NCBI RefSeq assembly: GCF_002086695.1
Contig: NZ_MVIH01000001.1
Location: 620,001 to 684,000 of the forward strand
Source of the DNA: Mycolicibacterium rhodesiae
GTDB lineage: Bacteria > Actinomycetota > Actinomycetes > Mycobacteriales > Mycobacteriaceae
Length of the DNA stretch: 64,000 bases
Direction of reading: 5' to 3'
Position numbers and translations under genes: made by a program. This document shows positions 42,753 to 49,016 of the stretch, piece by piece. Position 1 is the stretch's first letter. Each line of letters begins with the position of its first letter. The notes under the pieces were generated by a model. The model was given only the letters and a program-made list of their open reading frames with translations. It did no database searches and was not told where the DNA came from.

Positions 42753-43610
42753 TTAACGCCTCTTGTGCTCGCGCTGTCCATCCCAGGAGAAGGTGTACAA
42801 CGAGACCGGTGTGCCGAACTGTGCGGAATAGATGTCGATAATTTCGTCGATCTCTTCCGGCGCCGGCTCGTGTGCGGCAAAGTCGAGTCTGATCAGTGTC
42901 AGTTCATCGTCATGCGATAGGACGTAGCTGTCGAACTCTGTGCCGACTATTGCCTGAACCCGGTTCGATACCGATTTCAGCAATTTGTCTCTAAGCGCGG
43001 GTGTTCCTCGCGTGAAGCGCGCAATCGCCAACTCGAGCGCGCGGACGGACTCTGTGAGGGCTTGGAGCTGCTGAGGTTCGGAGACCTCAGGTGGTGGGGG
43101 CTGTTGACCTGCAACCGCTTTCGCCCCAGCTATTTTCGATTCGAGTTCACCCCAAAGGCGGCTGTAGCGACTCCGGACGGACGTCAGGTTGCGTCCGGCG
43201 GACAGAGCTATGGATTCGCATAGTCGTCCGATTCCGGCCTCATTTAGGAGGACAGCGTTGTATTGGGCAAGCGGATGGCCGGTCAGCTGGGTTAACTGAT
43301 CGAAGTTGGCCAGGATTGGCGTGACTCGCGCGCGGTCCTCACCAAGCCTCTTGGACAGAGAACCAGCTTCGAAGTTCAACCAGGGTTTCTCCACATTTTC
43401 AGTCGTGACGACGATGATTCCGTAGTCGCTAGTATCCAACCGCTTTTGAATCTCGCCGAACCAAGTCTCTCCAGCGGGGATATCTGACTCGCTGAACCAC
43501 GGGTCGATGTTGTCGAACATTTCGGGTAGCCATCCGTGTAGCGCGCTGGCGACGTTCTTCGCCAGCGGCCCGGACCAGCTAATGAATATTCGGAAGTCGT
43601 TGGCTGCCAT
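42753..43610 (-). CDS. TIR-domain protein, likely anti-phage effector
   Basis: The protein has 285 residues from the ATG at 43610; a GTG at 43631 is possible. Residues 1 to about 150 are a TIR domain. Box 1 is FRIFISWSGPLAK, followed by WFSESDIPAGETWFGEIQKR and IIVVTTENVEKPWLNFEAGS, where Glu81 fits the catalytic Glu of NADase TIRs. The C-terminal 120 residues (from LRDKLLKSVSNRVQAIVG) form an alpha/beta domain I do not recognise. Prokaryotic TIR proteins deplete NAD+ or make cyclic-ADP-ribose signals on infection. It is last in a reverse-strand row of three genes and begins 5 bp after the upstream stop. Confidence 0.85.
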   Translation of the reverse strand: MAANDFRIFISWSGPLAKNVASALHGWLPEMFDNIDPWFSESDIPAGETWFGEIQKRLDTSDYGIIVVTTENVEKPWLNFEAGSLSKRLGEDRARVTPILANFDQLTQLTGHPLAQYNAVLLNEAGIGRLCESIALSAGRNLTSVRSRYSRLWGELESKIAGAKAVAGQQPPPPEVSEPQQLQALTESVRALELAIARFTRGTPALRDKLLKSVSNRVQAIVGTEFDSYVLSHDDELTLIRLDFAAHEPAPEEIDEIIDIYSAQFGTPVSLYTFSWDGQREHKRR

Positions 43611-43615
43611 ACGTT

Positions 43616-44092
43616 TTAGACCAGCTTCCACTTGTCGCGTTCGATCCTGTTGACTTCACGTTCGAGGCGATCAGGCACCTTCCCACGACGGGCTGGTAGC
43701 GGCTCGGCGTAAAGAGTCGCGATCTCCTGCAGTGGTGTCCTTTTCAGCTCGCGCTCAAGCGTTCGGAACCACGTTTTGGTGTAGGGATTCACAAGGTCGT
43801 CATCCTGCACAAATTGATGAACCTCGGGCGGAGTCGGTCTCACATCAATTGGGCTGGAGATTGACCACTGGCTCCGGATCTCTTGATTCTGGATGACGCC
43901 GTGCGTGGGTTCGGCGGCCCGCAGATCCGCGATGCCTTGCCGCCATTCAGAGATCCGTAGTACGCGGGTTTCCCGCCGAAGCCGTCGTTGTTCCACACCC
44001 CAGTTGCTCCACGGCGCGATTAGCGAGCCGACGACGCCGGTCGCTAGACCCGCAGCGCCGCCAATAAGTGCAGAGGCGATTTCCGGTGTCAC
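43616..44092 (-). CDS. Membrane-anchored protein of unknown function coupled to TIR gene
   Basis: The protein has 158 residues from the GTG at 44092. A single N-terminal hydrophobic helix (IASALIGGAAGLATGVVGSL) is followed by a charged cytosolic helical region (RRLRRETRVLRISEWRQGIA) with no recognised motif. The 5-bp spacing to the TIR gene implies co-translation. A membrane partner could sense infection or localise the TIR effector. This is inferred from arrangement only. Confidence 0.65.
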   Translation of the reverse strand: MTPEIASALIGGAAGLATGVVGSLIAPWSNWGVEQRRLRRETRVLRISEWRQGIADLRAAEPTHGVIQNQEIRSQWSISSPIDVRPTPPEVHQFVQDDDLVNPYTKTWFRTLERELKRTPLQEIATLYAEPLPARRGKVPDRLEREVNRIERDKWKLV

Positions 44093-44131
44093 TCACTGAG
44101 CTTAAGGTGCGGGTCCGACTTGCTGCGGACT

Positions 44132-45637
44132 TCAGTTGATCAAGGCGTTAAATCGTTGAGCAAGCAAGCCGCTCAGCCCGGTAGCGCTGCCCTTCTCGAT
44201 CATCTCTGTGACTAGGTTGGATAGGTCGTCGTCATCCAAAGCGGTGATGAATCCTCGTTGGTCATTGGCGGTGTCTTTTAACGATGCCAGAACTTGGTCC
44301 TTGTCCGAATATGAGCGATAAACCAGGAGTCCGTATTTGCCACGTGACGGAGAGAATCTTCCCGCGATCTGGTCATATTCTGGATTGGCAAGGGGGCGCG
44401 AGTAGTTTTTGCATTCGACCATTATCTTGCCGGCGGGGTAATTGGCTGATAGCCACTTGAAAAACCCGTCTCGGGCCATGTTGTAATAAGTGATATCGAT
44501 GCGCTTTCGACCCTCGTGAATTTTGGCCTGGCGAACTGGGTCAGTGAGACTAGGGTAGAGCAGCGCCGTTAAGAGCGCTTCGATAGCCTTCTCGTACGCG
44601 TCTGCGGCAGATTGCCCTGGCGCGAGCGAATGAACGGCATCGAGCAGCGACTGGAAGTCGGGCTCAGCCGTTCTGGTCGCCTCGGCAATATCGTCGTGGC
44701 TCAACGCGGCCGGAGGATGTTTCCTCTTGTCTTCCTTGAATTTCTGCAGCAAGTCGGGATTGCGATCTGTCGCATCGAGGTTGATTCGCTTCTCGACACC
44801 CGGCTCGACAGTGTTGTCTGCACTGTCATTGCCCTTATACATCTCGCGATACTTCGCCTCTACATCCTTCTTGTACACATGTGGTTGGCCCGACTTCTTC
44901 AAGAAGTGAACAAGCGACGATTGCCGCTCGATCTCGTCTCGCTGGTAGAAAGGCAATACGTAATAACGGTAATATTCGCCGGGATCGCTAAACAGCTTCC
45001 GGCGCACAATACTCTTTGGCACGAGGAGCAATGGTGCACCTCCGGCAAAAGGGAGGTCTGCATGTTCGGGTTCATCCCACTTGCGCGCATGACTATTCCA
45101 GCAGCTTGGTACGGACAACGATTTGGTCAAAGTTATTCCGTAGTACTTGGCGGTAGCGTGAGTGTAGTTGATGAGTTGTCTGCGGATTATATTGGTGACA
45201 ACGTCTGATATTCGATCTTCGCGAACACCTTCAATAAATAGTGCAGTATCTTCGAGGTCGGTGATGAGTCCCGACTCTAGCGCTTTACTGGTCGATAATT
45301 CTTCGTAGAACTTCTCAGCGAGACCGTCCCCAATGCCACTGCCTCTGCTCGACGCTGAGTAGCCTAATCGGGTTGAGTTGTCTTCACCGAGATGTGACAG
45401 CAACGCCTTGGCCTGCTGGTGATCTTCGGCGATTATCAAGTCGAGGACCGTCTGGAAGAACGTCTGGACTGCGCTTGCGCACTCCTGCGTCCACTCCGAG
45501 TCGACATTGGCCAGGACTGCAGGGTCTATGAATAGCGGGATGTCACGGTCGACATACACATCTATAAAGTCAAACGTCCCTTGAGTTCCGCTCAACCCGA
45601 ACACTTCAGAGACTCGCTTCGAACCCTGTTTTGCCAC
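44132..45637 (-). CDS. Putative PD-(D/E)XK nuclease, defence-associated
   Basis: The protein has 501 residues from a GTG at 45637. The N-terminal 350 residues match no family I can name; the start reads SEVFGLSGTQGTFDFIDVYV. About residues 375-410 contain GRKRIDITYYN followed by GKIMVECKNY, the spacing and core residues (D ... ExK) of a restriction-like nuclease fold, then PEYDQIAGRFSPSRGKYGLL. It is the first gene of the reverse cassette with the membrane and TIR genes, 39 bp upstream of the membrane gene. A and T content rises through this stretch relative to the surrounding chromosome, in line with separate acquisition. Confidence 0.7.
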   Translation of the reverse strand: MAKQGSKRVSEVFGLSGTQGTFDFIDVYVDRDIPLFIDPAVLANVDSEWTQECASAVQTFFQTVLDLIIAEDHQQAKALLSHLGEDNSTRLGYSASSRGSGIGDGLAEKFYEELSTSKALESGLITDLEDTALFIEGVREDRISDVVTNIIRRQLINYTHATAKYYGITLTKSLSVPSCWNSHARKWDEPEHADLPFAGGAPLLLVPKSIVRRKLFSDPGEYYRYYVLPFYQRDEIERQSSLVHFLKKSGQPHVYKKDVEAKYREMYKGNDSADNTVEPGVEKRINLDATDRNPDLLQKFKEDKRKHPPAALSHDDIAEATRTAEPDFQSLLDAVHSLAPGQSAADAYEKAIEALLTALLYPSLTDPVRQAKIHEGRKRIDITYYNMARDGFFKWLSANYPAGKIMVECKNYSRPLANPEYDQIAGRFSPSRGKYGLLVYRSYSDKDQVLASLKDTANDQRGFITALDDDDLSNLVTEMIEKGSATGLSGLLAQRFNALIN

Positions 45638-45751
45638 GAGACGAGCGTAGGGGATTCACTGACTAAATTGGCGAAAGCTGTCGCATTCGCTATTTAGGGG
45701 TTGGAGAAGCCACCACTCGCTGTTGGGGTCGCCGCACACGACTCTTGACAA

Positions 45752-46270
45752 TCAGGCATGCCCCATGCGCTGTCGTAGCTCGGGACCGTGCTGGAACTGT
45801 GTCGGATCGTTGCAGGGAATGGTGGAATCGAAATCGGCCGGCACCAACTGCCTGCCAATGGCCTTTTCGAGGCACCGGAAGCACTCATTGCGCGTCAGCC
45901 CGGACTCCGCCCAAACCTCGTCTGTGACCATGTAAATCGTGTTGTCAGAGTGTTGGCAGTTTGGGCAGCGCAGATCCCACGTGAACAGTTCCCAGTCGTA
46001 GCGGTGGACGTGTCCATTGCTCCATTCATACTCCCGCCAGCCGTGGCCACCGCTGACTCTGACGATGGACACCCCGGGGCGATGTTGGGGGTATTCCGTC
46101 TCTTCAACGTTTTCGATGGTCGCTTCGACCTCGCTGAGGTCGTCGAACAGATCCCAATCGCCCTCTAGCACTTCAAGCCCGGCCTCTTCGCCGTAGCCAG
46201 AGGTGCGCATGCTCCACGAGAAATCGAAGCCGGGTCGTGGACGGTACTCGAACGCGGGTTCATCAGTCAT
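45752..46270 (-). CDS. Hypothetical protein with two CxxC motifs
   Basis: The protein has 172 residues from the ATG at 46270 after a GGAAGGGAG site. A C-terminal treble-clef-like pair (LRCPNCQHSDNTIYM and NECFRCLEKAIGR) is likely to bind zinc. The acidic N-terminal half has many Asp/Glu (GDWDLFDDLSEVEATIENVE). The family is not recognised. Its leader (GGGAG then ATCAAATG) resembles that of the other small zinc protein at 46867. Confidence 0.6.
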   Translation of the reverse strand: MTDEPAFEYRPRPGFDFSWSMRTSGYGEEAGLEVLEGDWDLFDDLSEVEATIENVEETEYPQHRPGVSIVRVSGGHGWREYEWSNGHVHRYDWELFTWDLRCPNCQHSDNTIYMVTDEVWAESGLTRNECFRCLEKAIGRQLVPADFDSTIPCNDPTQFQHGPELRQRMGHA

Positions 46271-46380
46271 TTGATCGCTCCCTTCCGCGCGGCAAGGATA
46301 GACCCCGCCACCGACAGGTCGCGGGTTCTTCGTGAGGGTGATTTGCGCGGCTCGCGCCGCCGCACCACCATCAACGTGAA

Positions 46381-46415
46381 CCGGCCCCGGTCCTAACTCT
46401 CCTAGGATCGGGCCG
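46381..46415. terminator. Strong bidirectional hairpin
   Basis: CCGGCCCCGGTCCTA (46381-46395) pairs with TAGGATCGGGCCGG (46402-46415) with two small mismatches. It lies just after the amber-interrupted small frame and before the gene at 46270. It is a likely terminator, though without a long T tract. Confidence 0.55.
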
Positions 46416-46430
46416 GGTTCGAACCAGCTA

Positions 46431-46610
46431 CGTGAACAACCGCCGCCACCACGGCGCGCCGGTGTACGTCTTGGCCATCGCGATCATCCCGCGCCGAGGG
46501 GCGTCCGGCCCGTCCGGGTGATCGGGGTTCAGTTCACGGCGGACCATGACCCCCAAGTGTTCCGGCGTCAGCGGGTCGGCGTAGCGGTGCTACGTCTTTA
46601 TGTCGCCCAT
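46431..46610 (-). pseudogene. Small gene with in-frame amber codon at position 7
   Basis: The ATG at 46610 overlaps the stop of the upstream gene (TAATG). It reads MGDIKT, then TAG (46592-46590), then continues in the same frame for 52 more codons (HRYADPLTPEHLGVMVRREL ... PWWRRLFT) to a TAG at 46433-46431. The downstream part has coding-like composition. Either a nonsense mutation killed the gene, translation restarts at the internal ATG at 46547 (38 residues), or the amber is read through. Confidence 0.5.
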
Positions 46611-46867
46611 TATCGAGCGCTCCGCACGAAGACGGTGGCGATCCGGTGGACGTCATTGCCGATGGCCACCACGGTCACGCCATCGTGGTCCAGTTCTAGG
46701 ACGACGCCGATCCAGCGGTCTAGGTGGTCGCGGACTTCATCGCCGGGGGAGAAGACGGTGAGCGGGTGGGCGCACTTCCAGCATGTGGTGTCCATCGCGG
46801 ACAGTGCCGGGTCGGCGTTGGCGTTCTCGTATTGCCGAATGCCGCAGTGCGGACAGCGAATTGGCAT
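46610..46867 (-). CDS. Small zinc-ribbon protein
   Basis: The protein has 85 residues from the ATG at 46867 with a strong AGGGAGGT site. PIRCPHCGIRQYENA and TTCWKCAHPL form a zinc ribbon of two CxxC knuckles. A beta-rich region (GVVLELDHDGVTVVAIGNDV) follows. It is a probable regulatory or nucleic-acid-binding protein of the element and the first gene inward of the right attachment site. Confidence 0.65.
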   Translation of the reverse strand: MPIRCPHCGIRQYENANADPALSAMDTTCWKCAHPLTVFSPGDEVRDHLDRWIGVVLELDHDGVTVVAIGNDVHRIATVFVRSAR

Positions 46868-47019
46868 TTGATGGTACCTCCCTTGAAGGGAAGTCCGCTC
46901 TACTGTCGCCGTGTGTCCCCTCGCGGGCAAACATGTCCGCAGTGAGGACGCATGTGGTGCATATGTGGTGCAAACCCTAGGTAGAGTAGCTAGATAAGTA
47001 CTCTGACCTGCGTAAAGCT

Positions 47020-47042
47020 TGGTGCGCGATACTGGGATTGAA
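47020..47042. other. attR core within tRNA-Val(GAC) 3' end
   Basis: The sequence is identical over 23 bp to the left copy at 28723-28745. Integration therefore leaves the tRNA intact. TGTGGTGCA repeats at 46953-46974 and TCTGACCTGC at 47002-47011, both also present near the integrase, are candidate arm-type sites. Confidence 0.88.
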
Positions 47043-47094
47043 CCAGTGACCTCTTCCGTGTCAGGGAAGCGCTCTCCCGCTGAGCTAATCGCGC
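47020..47094 (-). tRNA. tRNA-Val (anticodon GAC)
   Basis: The minus strand gives a full cloverleaf. The acceptor GCGCGAT pairs with ATCGCGC, the D arm is AGCTCAGCGGGAGAGCGC, and the anticodon stem CTTCC/GGAAG has loop CTGACAC (GAC). The T arm is CTGGTTCAATCCCAG and CCA is encoded. Its 3' end is the attachment site of the integrated element. Confidence 0.96.
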
Positions 47095-47107
47095 GGGACG
47101 AAACTCT

Positions 47108-47181
47108 TGGAGGTGGAGACGGGAATCGAACCCGTGTGCACGGCTTTGCAGGCCGTTGCCTCACCACTCGGCCACTCCACC
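47108..47181 (-). tRNA. tRNA-Cys (anticodon GCA)
   Basis: The cloverleaf on the minus strand has acceptor GGTGGAG/CTCCACC, an anticodon stem ACGGC/GCCGT around CTGCAAA (GCA), T loop GGGTTCGATTCCC and an encoded CCA. It lies 13 bp upstream of tRNA-Val(GAC) in the same direction, so the two probably share a transcript. Confidence 0.96.
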
Positions 47182-47211
47182 GTTGGGTCTGATGCCGCAC
47201 TTGCACCTTCG

Positions 47212-47284
47212 AGCGGATGACGGGATTCGAACCCGCGACCCTCACCTTGGCAAGGTGATGCGCTACCAACTGCGCTACATCCGC
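47212..47284 (-). tRNA. tRNA-Gly (anticodon GCC)
   Basis: The cloverleaf on the minus strand has acceptor GCGGATG/CATCCGC, anticodon arm CACCTTGCCAAGGTG (GCC) and T arm GCGGGTTCGAATCCCGT. CCA is not encoded. It is the first of three tRNA genes in a row (Gly, Cys, Val) read leftward. Confidence 0.96.
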
Positions 47285-47457
47285 GCGCTTCGGACGAGAT
47301 CGTCGCCCGCTGCGAAGGAAGACACTAGTCGACGTAGGCGAAGCGGCACAAATCCCCTCGCCGCAGCGCCGCGACGAGCGCATTCCGGCCGGACGGGTGT
47401 GCCGTGATAATGTTCCTCCTCGGCGAATCGGGCACCATTCTCATGGTGCGCGCACCG

Positions 47458-47529
47458 GGTCTCGTAGCTCAGTGGGAGAGCGTCCGCCTCACACGCGGAA
47501 GGTCGCTGGTTCGATACCAGCCGGGACCA
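47458..47529 (+). tRNA. tRNA-Val (anticodon CAC)
   Basis: On the plus strand the acceptor GGTCTCG pairs with CGGGACC. The D arm is AGCTCAGTGGGAGAGCG, the anticodon arm TCCGCCTCACACGCGGA (CAC) and the T arm CTGGTTCGATACCAG. CCA is not encoded. It is divergent from the three-tRNA group across 173 bp that hold no other gene I can support. Confidence 0.95.
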
Positions 47530-47531
47530 CT

Positions 47532-47927
47532 TCACAACGTGCTTGCACTCCTCGTCAGCACCAGTGCCGCTTCGTTGTAGGGGAACAGGCGATAGAACGG
47601 CCGGGATCCGGGTGTGACGAGGTTGGCCGCCTCAGCCTTGCCGCAGATCCGTGGGTCGGCCAACGGCACCGCCTTGTTCCGCTTGCGCAGCACGGTCGGG
47701 CCGCCGGCCATGACGTTCTTGAGCCAGTCCGACTCAAGCCCGTAGCCGATGAGGACGACGACGCCGTCTCGGGTCGGGAAAACCAACAGCGGTGTTCGGT
47801 ATCGCCTGCCGGAGTTACGTCCGACGTGCTCGAGCGTGCCCAACCCAGGAAGCCATGGAGTGATCGACTGAGCCGCTCGATTGGTGACGTGGCGGTTGAA
47901 GTGTGCAACAGCGCGCGGTACTCGCAT
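47532..47927 (-). CDS. Ddn-family deazaflavin-dependent nitroreductase-like protein
   Basis: This 131-residue protein has the split-barrel signature HVGRNSGRRYRTPLLVFPTR and the segment LIGYGLESDWLKNVMAGG. It belongs to the same family as the gene at 16701 but is clearly diverged. Members use F420H2 to reduce quinones or nitroaromatics. It ends two bases from the tRNA-Val(CAC) gene, tail-to-tail. Confidence 0.85.
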   Translation of the reverse strand: MRVPRAVAHFNRHVTNRAAQSITPWLPGLGTLEHVGRNSGRRYRTPLLVFPTRDGVVVLIGYGLESDWLKNVMAGGPTVLRKRNKAVPLADPRICGKAEAANLVTPGSRPFYRLFPYNEAALVLTRSASTL

Positions 47928-47999
47928 GAAAGTCCTTCCCTCACACGATGGCTGGCCCTCGGCACATCTTCACGCCGAACGCGGCAAGACCGCAGTGAG

Positions 48000-48812
48000 T
48001 TACGCGATCATCGGGTCGATGGCAGCCCGGGGCACCAGAACATGCAGGGCGCCGGCTGAGGCGGGCAACACCGATCCCTGGTCGAAGAAGAAGATCACTC
48101 CGTCATTGACCACGGCGAAATTCTGGTAGTTGGCCGCGTTGTAGAGCGCTCCAGGCACGAACGCCAGCGGCGGCGGCGGAGGCGGCGGGGTGGTGGACGA
48201 CGTGCTGGACGGCGTTGTGGTCGCGGGCTGCCCGGGTTGCGTGGTCGGCGCTGCCGGTGGCGGCGGCGGGGGTGCGAGCTGCTGCTGCAGTTCGGACGCG
48301 ACGATCGGCGCGACGGTCTTCAGCGGATCGTCGACGCGCCACAGCGGGGTGTTCTGCTTGTCGTCGGGGGCGGCGGTGTAGGTGATCGCCTTACGGTAGC
48401 TCTGGTCCCAGTTGAACGCCTTGTACGTCGTCTGGGAGGCCCCGCCGCCGACGTTCTGGGTCACGGTGAACACCACGGCCTGCGTGCCGCGCGGGGGAAT
48501 CGCTGAGTTGTACTCCGTCGGCTTGATGCTCAACGTGGCGGGCGTGCTGCTGGTCGCGCCGGACTTGGCCGTGTTGAGGAACGCGTCGCGCGTCTGGGAG
48601 ATGTAGTCGGCGACTGATTTCTGGTCCGGGTAGTCCAGCGGGATGCTGATGTCGACGCTGTACGAGGGGTCGGAGAGCTGGATCTCGCACGTGCTGCCGG
48701 TGTTGCCGCCTTTGAGGTCGGCGCAGTAATCCTTCGGGGCGGCGCTCGCCAGCCCGGTGGAAACGGACATGGCGGCAACTGTCAGAACCGCTGCCACGCT
48801 GAAAGAACGCAT
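48000..48812 (-). CDS. MPT64-like secreted protein with proline-rich insertion
   Basis: The protein has 270 residues from the ATG at 48812, after a CTGGAGG site; an earlier ATG at 48893 is not needed. The signal peptide (MRSFSVAAVLTVAAMSVSTG) ends near ASA. The mature part follows M. tuberculosis MPT64 (Rv1980c) closely: PKDYCADLKGGNTGSTCEIQ, PPRGTQAVVFTVTQNVGGG, and the RsiV/DUF3298-like end NYQNFAVVNDGVIFFFDQG. Between these halves is an insert of about 40 residues rich in Pro and Thr (QQLAPPPPPPAAP to PPPPPPPLAF) that is absent from MPT64. MPT64 is a secreted antigen of unclear function. Confidence 0.9.
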   Translation of the reverse strand: MRSFSVAAVLTVAAMSVSTGLASAAPKDYCADLKGGNTGSTCEIQLSDPSYSVDISIPLDYPDQKSVADYISQTRDAFLNTAKSGATSSTPATLSIKPTEYNSAIPPRGTQAVVFTVTQNVGGGASQTTYKAFNWDQSYRKAITYTAAPDDKQNTPLWRVDDPLKTVAPIVASELQQQLAPPPPPPAAPTTQPGQPATTTPSSTSSTTPPPPPPPLAFVPGALYNAANYQNFAVVNDGVIFFFDQGSVLPASAGALHVLVPRAAIDPMIA

Positions 48813-49016
48813 GGGTAAACCTCCAGGCACACGCGGCGCGCGCCGCGACCACAGATCATCGTCACCACGCCAGCAAAGCGCCCCCGACGGCATTGGCGCT
48901 GTATAGCCTAGTCGAGGTGCATAAAGGTCACGCCGCGGCCTCGAGCCGGGCCGCTACCGGAAGTGGCCGCGCAGGTGCGTTGCACCAGCACAATCACGGG
49001 TACTCGGCTGAGCACC

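Larger units (their letters stand above)
28723..47042. mobile_element. 18.3-kb integrated phage satellite-like element at tRNA-Val(GAC)
   Basis: A 23-bp identical sequence occurs at 28723-28745 and 47020-47042. The right copy is the 3' end of tRNA-Val(GAC). Between them are integrase and an excisionase-like gene at the left end, a replication gene with iterons, and a head module (terminase, portal, protease, capsid, connector) with a tape-measure protein. A reverse-strand cassette with TIR and nuclease genes completes it. No tail tube, sheath, baseplate, holin or endolysin gene is visible. The gene order resembles capsid-forming PICI satellites and, in mycobacteria, phiRv1/phiRv2. Assignment as a satellite rather than a decayed prophage is inferred. 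Confidence 0.85.

Noticed and set aside
46414..46430. GGTTCGAACC looked like a tRNA T-loop
   Set aside because: No acceptor, D or anticodon arm can be built around it. It lies next to a terminator-like hairpin.
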